NCBI RefSeq assembly: GCF_029953285.1
Contig: NZ_JASAOI010000043.1
Location: forward strand, 1 to 45,803
From: Yinghuangia seranimata
GTDB taxonomy: Bacteria > Actinomycetota > Actinomycetes > Streptomycetales > Streptomycetaceae
DNA length: 45,803 nucleotides
Reading direction: 5' to 3'
Below the pieces are notes generated by a model, which was not told the DNA's origin, searched no databases, and worked only from the letters and a program-made list of their open reading frames with translations. A program made the translations under genes and the position numbers. Below are positions 14,499 to 22,147 of this stretch, in pieces; the first letter of the stretch is position 1, and each line of letters starts with the position of its first letter.

Positions 14499-15479
14499 GT
14501 GACCAGCGAGCGCCCGAACCGGTACGGCATCACCGTCCCGCTCAACGCCCCGCTGGGCGACCATCCGCGCCTCGTGCGGGAACTCGCCGACGTCGGCTAC
14601 ACCGACATCTGGTCCGCCGAGGTCGACGGCCTCGACGGCTTCACCCCGCTGACCGTCGCGGCCCTCGCCGACCCGCGCGTCGAACTCGGCACCGCCATCG
14701 TCTCGCCCTACACGCGCGGCCCCGGCGTGCTCGCCATGACCGCCGCCTCGCTCGCCGAACTCGCCCCCGGGCGCGTCACCCTCGGCGTGGGCTCCGCGTC
14801 GCAGCTCATCGTCGAGTCGTGGAACGCCGCCGAGTTCGACCGCCCGTACCAGCGGGTCCGCGACACCGTCCGGTTCCTGCGCGCCGCGTTCACCGGCGAG
14901 AAGGTCACCGAGCAGTACGAGACCTTCTCCGTGCGCGGCTTCCGCCTCAGCCGCCCGCCGCAGACCCCGCCGCGCATCCTCGTCGCGGCGCTGCGCGAGG
15001 GAATGCTCCGGCTCGCCGGGCGCGAGGCCGACGGCGCGATCATCAACTGGCTGTCCGCGGAGGATGTGCGCACCGTCGTGCCCTACGTGCACGCGGGCGG
15101 TCCCGACAGAGACATCGTCGCGCGGATCTTCGTGTGCCCCGTCGACGACCCGGTCCTGGCCCGGTCGATCGGGCGCCGCATGATCACCTCGTACCTCAAC
15201 GTCCCCGTGTACGCCGAGTTCCACCGCTGGCTCGGCCGCGGCGAGGTGCTCAAGCCGATGTGGGACGCGTGGGCGGCCGGGGACCGGAAGAAGGCCCTCG
15301 AACTGGTCCCCGACGAGCTCGTCGACGACCTCCTCGTGCACGGCTCGCCGGAGCGCTGCCGCGCGCACGTCCAGGCGTACGTCGACGCCGGGGTGACCGT
15401 CCCGGTTCTGGCCGTCATCGACCCGCGCCCGGACGCCGACCCGATCGAGGCCGCGCTGGCGCTTGCCCCGCGGGCCTGA
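14499..15479 (+). CDS. LLM-class F420-dependent oxidoreductase
   Basis: 326 residues with the luciferase-like TIM barrel. The start is RYGITVPLNAPLGDHPRLV, followed by YTDIWSAEVDGLDGFTPLTVAALAD, GTAIVSPYTRGPGVLAMTAASLAELAPGRV and LGVGSASQLIVESWNA, all hallmark segments of F420/FMN-dependent LLM enzymes. The C-terminal half keeps the HGSPERCRAHVQAYVDAGVTVPVLA segment that closes the barrel. Actinobacterial members mostly use the deazaflavin F420 for hydride transfer; the substrate is unknown. The GTG at 14499 is preferred because CGGAGG (14488-14493) sits 5 nt upstream; the longer in-frame start at 14391 would add a His/Arg/Pro-rich tail. It is convergent with the FGLLP gene 24 bp downstream. 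Confidence 0.87.
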   Translation: MTSERPNRYGITVPLNAPLGDHPRLVRELADVGYTDIWSAEVDGLDGFTPLTVAALADPRVELGTAIVSPYTRGPGVLAMTAASLAELAPGRVTLGVGSASQLIVESWNAAEFDRPYQRVRDTVRFLRAAFTGEKVTEQYETFSVRGFRLSRPPQTPPRILVAALREGMLRLAGREADGAIINWLSAEDVRTVVPYVHAGGPDRDIVARIFVCPVDDPVLARSIGRRMITSYLNVPVYAEFHRWLGRGEVLKPMWDAWAAGDRKKALELVPDELVDDLLVHGSPERCRAHVQAYVDAGVTVPVLAVIDPRPDADPIEAALALAPRA

Positions 15480-15503
15480 CCCGGGGATCCCGCCGACCCG
15501 TCG

Positions 15504-17810
15504 CTACTGCGCCGGACCGGACTGCCCAGTCTGGTCCGGCCGCGGCTGCGGCTGCGGTGCCGGGCCCGCCTGCGGCGGCAGCGTCGGAAGCGGCGGAGCC
15601 GGCGGCACCTGAGGCGGCTGGACAGCCTGCGGCGCCTGCGGAGGCTGGGGAATCCACGGCGCCGCCGGAGCCGTCGCGTGCGGGTCGGGCGTGAACGCGA
15701 ACCACGCCCAGAACGCCGCCGTCGCCACGAAGAACACGCCGAACGCGACGCCCGCCCGCAGCAGCATCGTGCGCGAGCCCCCGTCCGTCGTGCCCTGCGG
15801 GTCGACCAGCACCAGCACGAACAGGAACGCCGTCACGGCGTAGACGAGCGCCCACGCGGTACGGCTCCACTCCCACAGGTCGCCGCCGTCGGTCCCGCGC
15901 AGCGGCAGCAGGCCGAACACCAGGCCCACCACACCCGCGACGAACGCCTGCGTCAGCACGTCCTCGGCGAGCACCAGCCCGAACCCGGGGTGCGCGACGC
16001 CGTCCAGGTGGTCGCTCAGCGGCACGCGGGCCAGCCACGCCGCGCCGGAAAGCGCCGCGAGCAGCACCGACCCGAGCGCCACCGCCCGACCCTCCTGGGC
16101 CGGTGTCAGGCTCCGCGCCTTCACCGCACCGAACGCGAGCACCAGCCCGAACACGTAGCCGGGCGTCAGCTCCGCCAGCCGGGACACCGCCGCGACGACG
16201 ACCGCCACGGCGACCGCGCCGGGAATCAGCGAGGGCAGCGCCGGAATCCCGCTCACCCGGCGCCGGTACAGCTCGGCGCTGCCCGAGTACGCGAGCACGC
16301 CCAAAGGCACCGTCACCACCAGCGCGAGCGCCAGGGCCAGCGAGCCGCGGTCGAGCCCGGCTCCCGGGTCGGCGACCACCGTGAACACCGCCGACAGCAC
16401 CACGAACACGGCCACCTGCAACGCCGGGACGCGCGGCCGGGAGCGCGGCGCCGTGCCGCCCGGCCGCAGCCACCGGCGGATCCGCGCCCGGTTCCGCTCC
16501 ACCGTCTGGTTGAACACCTCGGCGCCGAACCCGATGATCGGCAGCGCGACGGCGGTCGCGGCCGTCGCCGCCACGACCGGCGCCGGATCGTCGAACACGT
16601 CCGCGGGCCGCGGCAGATCCAACGACGCCGCCGACCGCCCCGCGGCGAGCGCCTCCGAGCGCGACACCGTGCCGCTGTGGGACGCGGCGGCCCCCGCGCC
16701 GGGCGCGCCGACCCGCACCACGGCCTGCGCCGTGCCGTCGAACCGCTCCTGCGCGCAGGCGGCGGTCAGGGTCGTGTCGCCCTGGGCGTCCTTCGGGACG
16801 GTCACCTCGCCCGTGACCGACCCGTCCGGTGCGACGGGCAGCCGGGCCAGTTCCCGCCCGGCACGGTTGACGGCCAGCTCGGCGCGGGTGCCGGGCGGGG
16901 CCGCGGCGCAGCCGGTGAAGTAGCGGCCCTGCACCCGGGCGGTGGAGCCGGCGGCCGGCTGCTCGGGGGTGACGGTCAACTCGGGAGGGGAGACGGTGAA
17001 GGTGGCGGTGAGCCAGCTCTTCACACCGGACGTGTCCACCTCGCACGGCACCTTGACGGTGTGCGGGCCGCGCTTGCCGTCGACGGGCACGGTGAACGCC
17101 ACCGCCGTCGGCGGCCCGTCGGTCGGGGCGCCGACGACGGGAACGCGCGTCGGCGTGAAGGGCATCTGGTCCCACTGAACGCTTCTGCTGAAGCTCAGCT
17201 CGACCTGCGACTGACCTTGCGGACACGTCTTCCCGGTCCACAGCACCGCCTCGGTGCCGGGCGGCCCCGACGCGGGCTCGACGACGACGTCGGCCCCCGC
17301 CGCGCGGAGCGATGAGGGTGGCGTGGCCGGCGCGTGCCGCGGGTCGCCGGCCGCCTCGTCCGGCTCCGCGAACGACGCGCTCGCGGAGGTGTGCCGGTAC
17401 GACACGAACTCGCCCTCGCAGGATGCCTCCACCGAGTTCTGGCCGGCCGCCCCGAAGCCCGTGCGGGCCAGGGTGTGCCGCAGCGTGAACGCGTAGCCGT
17501 TCGCGTCGTTCATCGGGAGCCCGGCGGCGACCAGGGTCACCGTCGGCGAGGCGTTCCCGCCGCGCGCCGGCCCCTGCACCAGCACGACGTCGACACGGCC
17601 GGTCGGGCAGCCGCGCATGCCCGTGCCCTTGATCTCCATGGTGTCGCCCCGTCCGACCGTCGCGGGGGCGACCTCGAGGCGCGCCCCGCGGTCGAGGGAC
17701 GAGTCCGCCCCGGACGCCGGGTTCGGGGCGGCCGCGGCGAGTCCCGCCGCGAACACCGCCGCCAGCGCGCCGTAGGCGAACCTCCGTCGCCGCACGCCGA
17801 ATACGCCCAT
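15504..17810 (-). CDS. FGLLP motif-containing membrane protein with secreted Ig-like region
   Basis: 768 residues. An Arg-rich N-terminus and hydrophobic helix (about 8-34) form a signal peptide or anchor. Then come extracytoplasmic beta-rich segments with paired Cys and PxxVxxGDxxxI patterns (about 45-380), a Ser/Ala linker and a cluster of about ten transmembrane helices (about 415-720). The motif VFGLLPLRG lies between membrane helices (about 640), and the C-terminal tail (about 725-768) is Pro/Gln-rich and probably cytoplasmic. The FGLLP motif names a known actinobacterial membrane family of unknown function. The extracellular part resembles IPT/TIG- or bacterial Ig-like adhesion modules, so a sensing or cell-surface role is plausible but not shown. 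No close operon partner is seen; the next minus-strand gene upstream starts over 1 kb away. Confidence 0.78.
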   Translation of the reverse strand: MGVFGVRRRRFAYGALAAVFAAGLAAAAPNPASGADSSLDRGARLEVAPATVGRGDTMEIKGTGMRGCPTGRVDVVLVQGPARGGNASPTVTLVAAGLPMNDANGYAFTLRHTLARTGFGAAGQNSVEASCEGEFVSYRHTSASASFAEPDEAAGDPRHAPATPPSSLRAAGADVVVEPASGPPGTEAVLWTGKTCPQGQSQVELSFSRSVQWDQMPFTPTRVPVVGAPTDGPPTAVAFTVPVDGKRGPHTVKVPCEVDTSGVKSWLTATFTVSPPELTVTPEQPAAGSTARVQGRYFTGCAAAPPGTRAELAVNRAGRELARLPVAPDGSVTGEVTVPKDAQGDTTLTAACAQERFDGTAQAVVRVGAPGAGAAASHSGTVSRSEALAAGRSAASLDLPRPADVFDDPAPVVAATAATAVALPIIGFGAEVFNQTVERNRARIRRWLRPGGTAPRSRPRVPALQVAVFVVLSAVFTVVADPGAGLDRGSLALALALVVTVPLGVLAYSGSAELYRRRVSGIPALPSLIPGAVAVAVVVAAVSRLAELTPGYVFGLVLAFGAVKARSLTPAQEGRAVALGSVLLAALSGAAWLARVPLSDHLDGVAHPGFGLVLAEDVLTQAFVAGVVGLVFGLLPLRGTDGGDLWEWSRTAWALVYAVTAFLFVLVLVDPQGTTDGGSRTMLLRAGVAFGVFFVATAAFWAWFAFTPDPHATAPAAPWIPQPPQAPQAVQPPQVPPAPPLPTLPPQAGPAPQPQPRPDQTGQSGPAQ
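15512..15539. terminator. Strong hairpin in the convergent gap region
   Basis: CCGGACCGGACT (15512-15523), a GCCC loop and AGTCTGGTCCGG (15528-15539) form a 12-bp stem with one G-T wobble. It lies 33 bp after the stop of the oxidoreductase and inside the last codons of the minus-strand FGLLP gene. It could stop transcription of the plus-strand gene; there is no U-tract, as is common for actinobacterial terminators. Confidence 0.5.
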
Positions 17811-18322
17811 GGACCGCCGCTCCCCGTTCGCCCGCGCCCGGCCGGCCGCGCTCCCCGCGCGTCCGAATGATCTTCGGAGAGTCGTATATCAGAACGGCGG
17901 CGCCGCTGTCGTGCCGTTCGCGGGGCGCCCGGCGCCGCGCGGCCCGTAGGGCACGGCCGGGACGACCCACGCGTGCGCCGAGACGCCGGTCGGCGTCCGG
18001 CGGCGGCGTACCGGGACGACGTCGTGGGGCTTGCGCGTCGCGCGTCGGGCGGGCGTCGGGGCGGTCGGCCGCGCGTGGGGCGCGCCCGCGGCCGGTCGGG
18101 TGGACGGGGGAGCGGTGGGGGTCTCGGACATGGGCTTCGCTCCGAACTCGGGCGCTGCGCGCGGGCGGTGCGCGACCCGGCCCGGACCGCGCTTGCCGCC
18201 GGGCTTGCCTGGAGCCGACCGGTCAGACGGACGTGCGACCGCTTTCATTCGTCCGGCCGCGCGCCCGCACCGGCTCGGACGCGCCCGAACGGGCGTGCGG
18301 CTCCACGCGCGGCCCGCGCGGC
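17811..18322. other. 512-bp stretch with no secure gene
   Basis: It lies between the FGLLP gene start and the 3' end of the amidohydrolase gene, both on the minus strand. AT-rich bases near 17870-17890 could include the FGLLP promoter. Open frames here are Arg/Pro/Ala-rich. Only the short minus-strand frame listed separately (17889-18131) is worth noting, at low confidence. Confidence 0.4.
17889..18131 (-). CDS. Possible small protein, 80 aa, low confidence
   Basis: ATG at 18129-18131 begins an 80-residue frame (MSETPTAPPSTRPAAGAPHA...) that ends at 17889. It is Pro/Ala/Thr-rich at the start and Arg/Val/Pro-rich later. It shows no domain, signal peptide or membrane segment and no good ribosome binding site. 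It fills part of an otherwise empty 512-bp gap, the main reason to mention it. It may equally be chance open frame in high-GC DNA. Confidence 0.2.
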   Translation of the reverse strand: MSETPTAPPSTRPAAGAPHARPTAPTPARRATRKPHDVVPVRRRRTPTGVSAHAWVVPAVPYGPRGAGRPANGTTAAPPF

Positions 18323-19195
18323 TCAGCCGTCGAGCCCCAGCACCCGCAGCGCGTTGCCCCGCAGGAACTTCGGCCAGACCTCGTCCTTGAACGGCACCTG
18401 CGGCAGTTCCCCGAAGATCCGGTCCAGCGTCAGCCCGTACGGGAAGTAGCCCGCGTACATGACCTTGTCCGCGCCCCGGCTGTTCGCGTAGTCGACGATC
18501 TCGCGCGGGTAGTGCCGGGGCGCGAACGCCGACGACGACCAGTGCAGGCCCGGCCACTTCAGCATCAGCTTGACCGCGAGGTCGCACCACGGCTCGCCGC
18601 CGTGCCGCATCACGACCGTCAGCTCGGGGAAGTCGTAGCAGACCTGGTCGAAGCGGATGACGTCCTGCGCGGTCGCCGGGACGCGCGGCCCGGGGATGCC
18701 GGCGTTCACGAACACCGGCAGGCCGAGGTCGACGCACGTCGCGTACAGCGGGTAGGCCAGCCGGTCGTCGACCGGGACCGGGGGAGTGCAGCCGCACGGG
18801 AAGAACGAGGCCGCGACCACCCCGGCCTCCTCGCGGGCCCGCCGCAGGGCGCGGACGCCGTCCATGACGCGCGTCGGGTCGACCTGGAAGCTCCCGAGCA
18901 GCCGGTCGGGGTGCCGGCGGACCGCGTCGAGGGTGCCCTCGTCCTCGAACGCGACGGGGACCAGCGCCTTCTCGATCCCGAAGCGGTCCATCTCGCGGAG
19001 CAGGTCGTCGGCGGAGCTGTCGGAGCGCTCGACCTCGGGGAGGTCCTTGTACATGTATCCGGCCGGGTGGGTCATGCCGCTGCGGCTGTCCTCGTCCCGC
19101 AGCGTCCCGGCCATCGCGGTCGCCCACCACCGGCGGTCCTTGTTCGGCAGGCCCATCAGCAGGTCGACGACGCCGATGTCGGACGGGAATCCCAT
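18323..19195 (-). CDS. Amidohydrolase-fold protein lacking canonical metal motifs
   Basis: 290 residues with the amidohydrolase-2 TIM-barrel pattern: MDRFGIEKALVPVAFEDEGT, RHPDRLLGSFQVDPTRVMDGVRALRRAREEAGVVAASFFP, PVFVNAGIPGPRVP, FPELTVVMRHGG, and the C-terminal FKDEVWPKFLRGNALRVLGL. The N-terminal HxH that binds metal in this superfamily is absent (GVVDLLMGLPNKD), and the usual GSDYP of strand 8 is replaced by YAGYFPYG. The enzyme may therefore be metal-independent, noncatalytic or use another site. It lies directly downstream of an Ltp-type thiolase and an OB-fold protein on the same strand, an arrangement typical of actinobacterial lipid/sterol-catabolism clusters, so it probably handles a CoA-linked or ring-derived substrate. 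A 103-bp gap separates it from the thiolase stop. Confidence 0.78.
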   Translation of the reverse strand: MGFPSDIGVVDLLMGLPNKDRRWWATAMAGTLRDEDSRSGMTHPAGYMYKDLPEVERSDSSADDLLREMDRFGIEKALVPVAFEDEGTLDAVRRHPDRLLGSFQVDPTRVMDGVRALRRAREEAGVVAASFFPCGCTPPVPVDDRLAYPLYATCVDLGLPVFVNAGIPGPRVPATAQDVIRFDQVCYDFPELTVVMRHGGEPWCDLAVKLMLKWPGLHWSSSAFAPRHYPREIVDYANSRGADKVMYAGYFPYGLTLDRIFGELPQVPFKDEVWPKFLRGNALRVLGLDG

Positions 19196-19298
19196 GTGCG
19201 CACCTTCCGGAAACGCCGGTGCCCCGAAGGCCGGCAGGCCCCCGGGACACCGGTGATATGTCGCTTTACATGCAGATCGGTCTACGGCCGGCGTACGG

Positions 19299-20492
19299 CT
19301 ATCGCGTCACGATGATCGACGACCCGTGCCCGAACAGGCCCTGGTTCGCCGTGATCCCCACGCGCGCGCCCTCGACCTGGCGGGCGCCCGCCTGGCCGCG
19401 CAGCTGCCACGTCAGCTCGCACACCTGGGCGATCGCCTGCGCCGGCACCGCCTCGCCGAACGAGCCGAGGCCGCCCGACGCGTTGACCGGGATCCGGCCG
19501 GTGATCTCGGTCTCGCCGTCGCGCAGCAGCTTCTCCGCCTCGCCGCGCCCGCAGATCGCCAGGTCCTCGATCCAGTCGAGCTCCAGCGCGGTGGACAGGT
19601 CGTACACCTCGGCGAGGCTCAGGTCCTCGGGGCCGAGGCCGGCCTCCTCGTAGGCGGCGTGCGCCAGCGACGCGCGGAAGGACAGCTCGTTAGGCTTGAC
19701 CGCCGCTGAGGAGTCCGTCGCGATGTCCGGCATCTCGATGACCGCGCTGGGGAACGTCGGGGTGACCGTGGAGACCGCCGAGATCCGCACCGGGTTCGTC
19801 GTCCGCTTGGCCGCGAACTCCTTGCTGCACAGCACCACCGCGGCCGCGCCGTCGGAGGTCGCGCAGATGTCCATCAGGCGCAGCGGGTCGGCGACGACGG
19901 GGGAGGCCGCGACGTCCTCGAGCGTGAACGCCTTCTTGTAGCGGGCGTTCGGGTTGTGCAGGCCGTTCTTGGCGTTCTTCACCTTGACCTTGGCGAAGTC
20001 CTCGACCGTCGCGCCGTACAGGTCGATGCGGCGGCGCGCGTACAGGCCGAAGTACGTCGGGTTGGTCGCGCCGAGCACGTGGAAGCGCACCCAGTCCGGG
20101 TCGTCCGGGCGGTCGCCGCCGACGGGCGCGAAGAAGCCCTTCGGCGCGGCGTCGGCGCCCACGACCAGGGCGACGTCGACGAGGCCGGCCAGGATCTGCG
20201 CGCGGGCGTTGGCGATGGCCTGCGAGCCGGACGCGCAGGCAGCGTAGGCGCTGCTGATCCGCGCGCCGGTCCAGCCGAGCGCCTGGGCGAACGTGGCGCC
20301 CGCGACGAAGCCCGGGTAGCCGTTGCGGATGGTGTCCGCGCCCGAGACGTACTGGATGTCCTGCCACTCCAGGCCGGCGTCGGCCAGCGCGTCCTGCGCC
20401 GCCTTGATGCCGTACTCGACGAAGTTGCGGCCCCACTTGCCCCACGGGTGCATGCCCGCCCCGAGGACGACGACCTCGCGCTCGCGGCTCAT
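19299..20492 (-). CDS. Lipid-transfer (Ltp)-type thiolase-fold protein
   Basis: 397 residues of the thiolase superfamily, SCP2/Ltp branch. The N-terminal half contains SSAYAACASGSQAIANARAQ with Cys86 at the acyl-carrier position. The C-terminal half reads LAEVYDLSTALELDWIEDL where ordinary thiolases have an HxAF motif, and NASGGLGSFGEAVPAQAIAQVCELTWQLRG where they have GHPxGxxG. The loss of the second catalytic His/Cys block is typical of Ltp proteins, some of which act as aldolases on steroid side chains or with DUF35 partners. The ATG at 20490-20492 overlaps the stop of the Zn-ribbon OB-fold gene (ATGA), so the two are made together and probably form one complex. The gene pair resembles mycobacterial Rv1627c-Rv1628c. 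Substrate unknown; a lipid or steroid acyl-CoA is inferred. Confidence 0.85.
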   Translation of the reverse strand: MSREREVVVLGAGMHPWGKWGRNFVEYGIKAAQDALADAGLEWQDIQYVSGADTIRNGYPGFVAGATFAQALGWTGARISSAYAACASGSQAIANARAQILAGLVDVALVVGADAAPKGFFAPVGGDRPDDPDWVRFHVLGATNPTYFGLYARRRIDLYGATVEDFAKVKVKNAKNGLHNPNARYKKAFTLEDVAASPVVADPLRLMDICATSDGAAAVVLCSKEFAAKRTTNPVRISAVSTVTPTFPSAVIEMPDIATDSSAAVKPNELSFRASLAHAAYEEAGLGPEDLSLAEVYDLSTALELDWIEDLAICGRGEAEKLLRDGETEITGRIPVNASGGLGSFGEAVPAQAIAQVCELTWQLRGQAGARQVEGARVGITANQGLFGHGSSIIVTR

Positions 20493-20932
20493 GCCGCACC
20501 TCCCGCCGGCTTGAACTTCCAGGTCGTGTAGACCTGCTCGTCGGTCTCGTACAGCACGCCGGGGACGATCTCCACCTCGGCGCCGACCGTGAGGTCGTCG
20601 ACGGTGACACCGGGCTCGGCCTGGCCGAGCACGATCATGCCCTCCTCGGCGAGCTGCACGGCGACGATGGTGAACGGCACCCACTCGGCGTCCGGGTCCG
20701 AGACGTACGGCGCCGGCGGCCGGTAGCCGGCGTTCGTGTACGACCACACGGTGCCGCGCCCCGAGAGCCGCACCTCCTCGAACTCCCGGCCCGCGCACGC
20801 GGGGTTCTTGCAGAACGTGTCCTGCCGGGGGAAGAACACGGTCCCGCAGGCGGTACACCGGGTGCCGAGGAGGCGGAAGTCCTCGTCGTCCTGGGTGAAC
20901 CAGCCGGGGACCACAGGCTTGTGGTCCTTCAT
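20489..20932 (-). CDS. Zn-ribbon OB-fold (DUF35) protein, Ltp partner
   Basis: 147 residues. The N-terminal zinc ribbon has Cys26, Cys29, Cys41 and Cys46 (RCTACG ... FCKNPAC), followed by a beta-barrel OB-fold (GRGTVWSYTNAGYRPPAPY, FTIVAVQLAEEGMIVLGQAE, VGAEVEIVPGVLYE). DUF35 proteins bind Ltp thiolase-fold enzymes and acyl-CoA hydratases in actinobacterial cholesterol and lipid degradation, where the OB-fold helps carry or channel the CoA substrate. The stop overlaps the thiolase start by 4 nt. It is the first gene of the minus-strand set; its promoter region (20933-21075) contains a perfect TetR-type palindrome. Confidence 0.88.
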   Translation of the reverse strand: MKDHKPVVPGWFTQDDEDFRLLGTRCTACGTVFFPRQDTFCKNPACAGREFEEVRLSGRGTVWSYTNAGYRPPAPYVSDPDAEWVPFTIVAVQLAEEGMIVLGQAEPGVTVDDLTVGAEVEIVPGVLYETDEQVYTTWKFKPAGGAA

Positions 20933-21026
20933 CGCCTGGGCCTCCTTAGCGTCTCGGGGGCAGTCCTCTCCGCACCGCGGTCGAGGCTGCTGCTCGGGCA
21001 GGGGCCGAGCGGGCCCCCGCCCTATT

Positions 21027-21041
21027 CTGACGGTACGTCAG
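21027..21041. promoter_or_regulatory. Operator palindrome CTGACG-N3-CGTCAG
   Basis: CTGACGGTACGTCAG is a perfect inverted repeat in the 143-bp gap between the AurF-like gene and the OB-fold/Ltp/amidohydrolase set, about 95 bp upstream of the OB-fold start. TGACG-N3-CGTCA-type sites are typical TetR-family operators in fatty-acid and steroid gene clusters. It may control the downstream catabolic genes. The regulator is not in the window. Confidence 0.6.
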
Positions 21042-21075
21042 TTACCCGGGGCAAGGTGGTGGGCAGTAGCGATGC

Positions 21076-22005
21076 TCACACGGCCTTCGCCGGCGGCCGG
21101 TAGTCGGGCGCGACCAGGCCCGAGCGCCGCCACAGCGCCAGGCCGGGACCGCCCATGAGGTCGTTCTCCTCGAAGAACGCGACCAGGCGGCGCCCCCACT
21201 CGCGCATCGTCTGGTTGCGGTGCGGATTGGCCAGCGCCTCGCGCCGGGCGAGCTTGGGGTCCAGGCCGACCGACGCGTAGACGTTCGGGTGGATCAGGTG
21301 GTTGGCGATGATGTGCGCCGACCGGGCGATCACCAGGCGGGTGAAGGCCGTCTCGGCGGCGTTCAGGCGCGGCGCCCGGCGCACGACCTCCTCGCGCGCG
21401 TAGCGGACGTGCCGGGCCTCCTCGATCACGTGGATGCGGGAGACGCCGCGCACCAGCGGCTGGATCGTCTCGTCCTGCATCATCTCGCGCTGCGCGGTGT
21501 CCAGGATCTCCTCGGCGATCAGCGCCGCCGCGAAGGTCTGGATGCCCCAGCCGATCGTCTTCATGATCCGGCCGAGCTCGTGGGCGTGCTTGCCCGGCCC
21601 GTAGTTCGGCGCCTCGAACTTCTCGACCATCCGGCCGAACATCGTCGAGTGCCGGCACTCGTCGGCGATCTCGGTGAACGCGTACTGCACGTGACGGCTC
21701 GTCATGTCCTGGTCGTACGCGTGCCGGATGAGCAGCTGCATGAGGATGACCTCGAACCAGATGCCGACGCTGGCCGTGCTGGCCACTTCGTGCCGGGTCA
21801 GGTCGACGCGCTGCTGGTGGCTCATGCGCTCCCAGGTGCGGGTGCCGTACAGCGTGGCGCGCTTCTCGTTGATGAAGAAGGTGTCCGGCAGCAGGGGCGC
21901 GTCCCAGTCGATCTCGGTGAGCGGGTCGAACGAGTTCTTCGCGGAGGCGGCGAGCAGGCGCTCCGCGACCAGCTCGCGGTCCTTGGCGGCGTACTTGACC
22001 GGCAT
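21076..22005 (-). CDS. AurF-like diiron oxygenase
   Basis: 309 residues with a complete ferritin-like diiron site. The spacing Glu116-x2-His119 (DECRH), Glu165/166 (AEEIL) and His192-x3-Glu196-x2-His199 (HVIEEARH) reproduces the ligand pattern of the arylamine N-oxygenase AurF; Glu85 or Glu73 supplies the first carboxylate. Homologues in mycobacteria and Streptomyces are annotated as AurF-type oxygenases, mostly with unknown substrates. The soluble helical bundle should sit in the cytoplasm and need iron, oxygen and an electron donor. ATG at 22003-22005 is preferred because AGGAGGG lies 6-12 nt upstream; an in-frame upstream extension to 22113 is Arg/Pro-rich. It is divergent from the acetoacetyl-CoA synthetase gene, with a palindrome in the shared gap, and lies upstream of the OB-fold/Ltp set on the same strand. 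Confidence 0.85.
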   Translation of the reverse strand: MPVKYAAKDRELVAERLLAASAKNSFDPLTEIDWDAPLLPDTFFINEKRATLYGTRTWERMSHQQRVDLTRHEVASTASVGIWFEVILMQLLIRHAYDQDMTSRHVQYAFTEIADECRHSTMFGRMVEKFEAPNYGPGKHAHELGRIMKTIGWGIQTFAAALIAEEILDTAQREMMQDETIQPLVRGVSRIHVIEEARHVRYAREEVVRRAPRLNAAETAFTRLVIARSAHIIANHLIHPNVYASVGLDPKLARREALANPHRNQTMREWGRRLVAFFEENDLMGGPGLALWRRSGLVAPDYRPPAKAV

Positions 22006-22095
22006 GCCCGGCCCTCCTCGTCGTCCTTGCTGAAACCAGGGATGGCGTGCAGGTGTGGCCCGGCGGGGCGCGGGCAGGCGCGCCCCGCCGGGGGG

Positions 22096-22112
22096 TGTTA
22101 CCGCAAGTAACA
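22096..22112. promoter_or_regulatory. Operator palindrome TGTTAC-N5-GTAACA in a divergent promoter
   Basis: TGTTACCGCAAGTAACA has perfect 6-bp arms, extended on both sides by G-run/C-run pairing to an almost continuous 11-12 bp stem. It lies 36 bp before the acetoacetyl-CoA synthetase ATG (22148) and 91 bp before the divergent AurF-like start (22005). The position suits a repressor site controlling both genes, probably for a TetR- or GntR-type regulator responding to an acyl-CoA. Confidence 0.6.
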
Positions 22113-22147
22113 TCCCCCCTGAGGTGCCCCCGTGTCAACATGTGGCC

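Noticed and set aside
19258-19271. Short inverted repeat ATGT-N6-ACAT upstream of the amidohydrolase gene
   Set aside because: Arms of only four bases; expected by chance and not supported by other promoter features.
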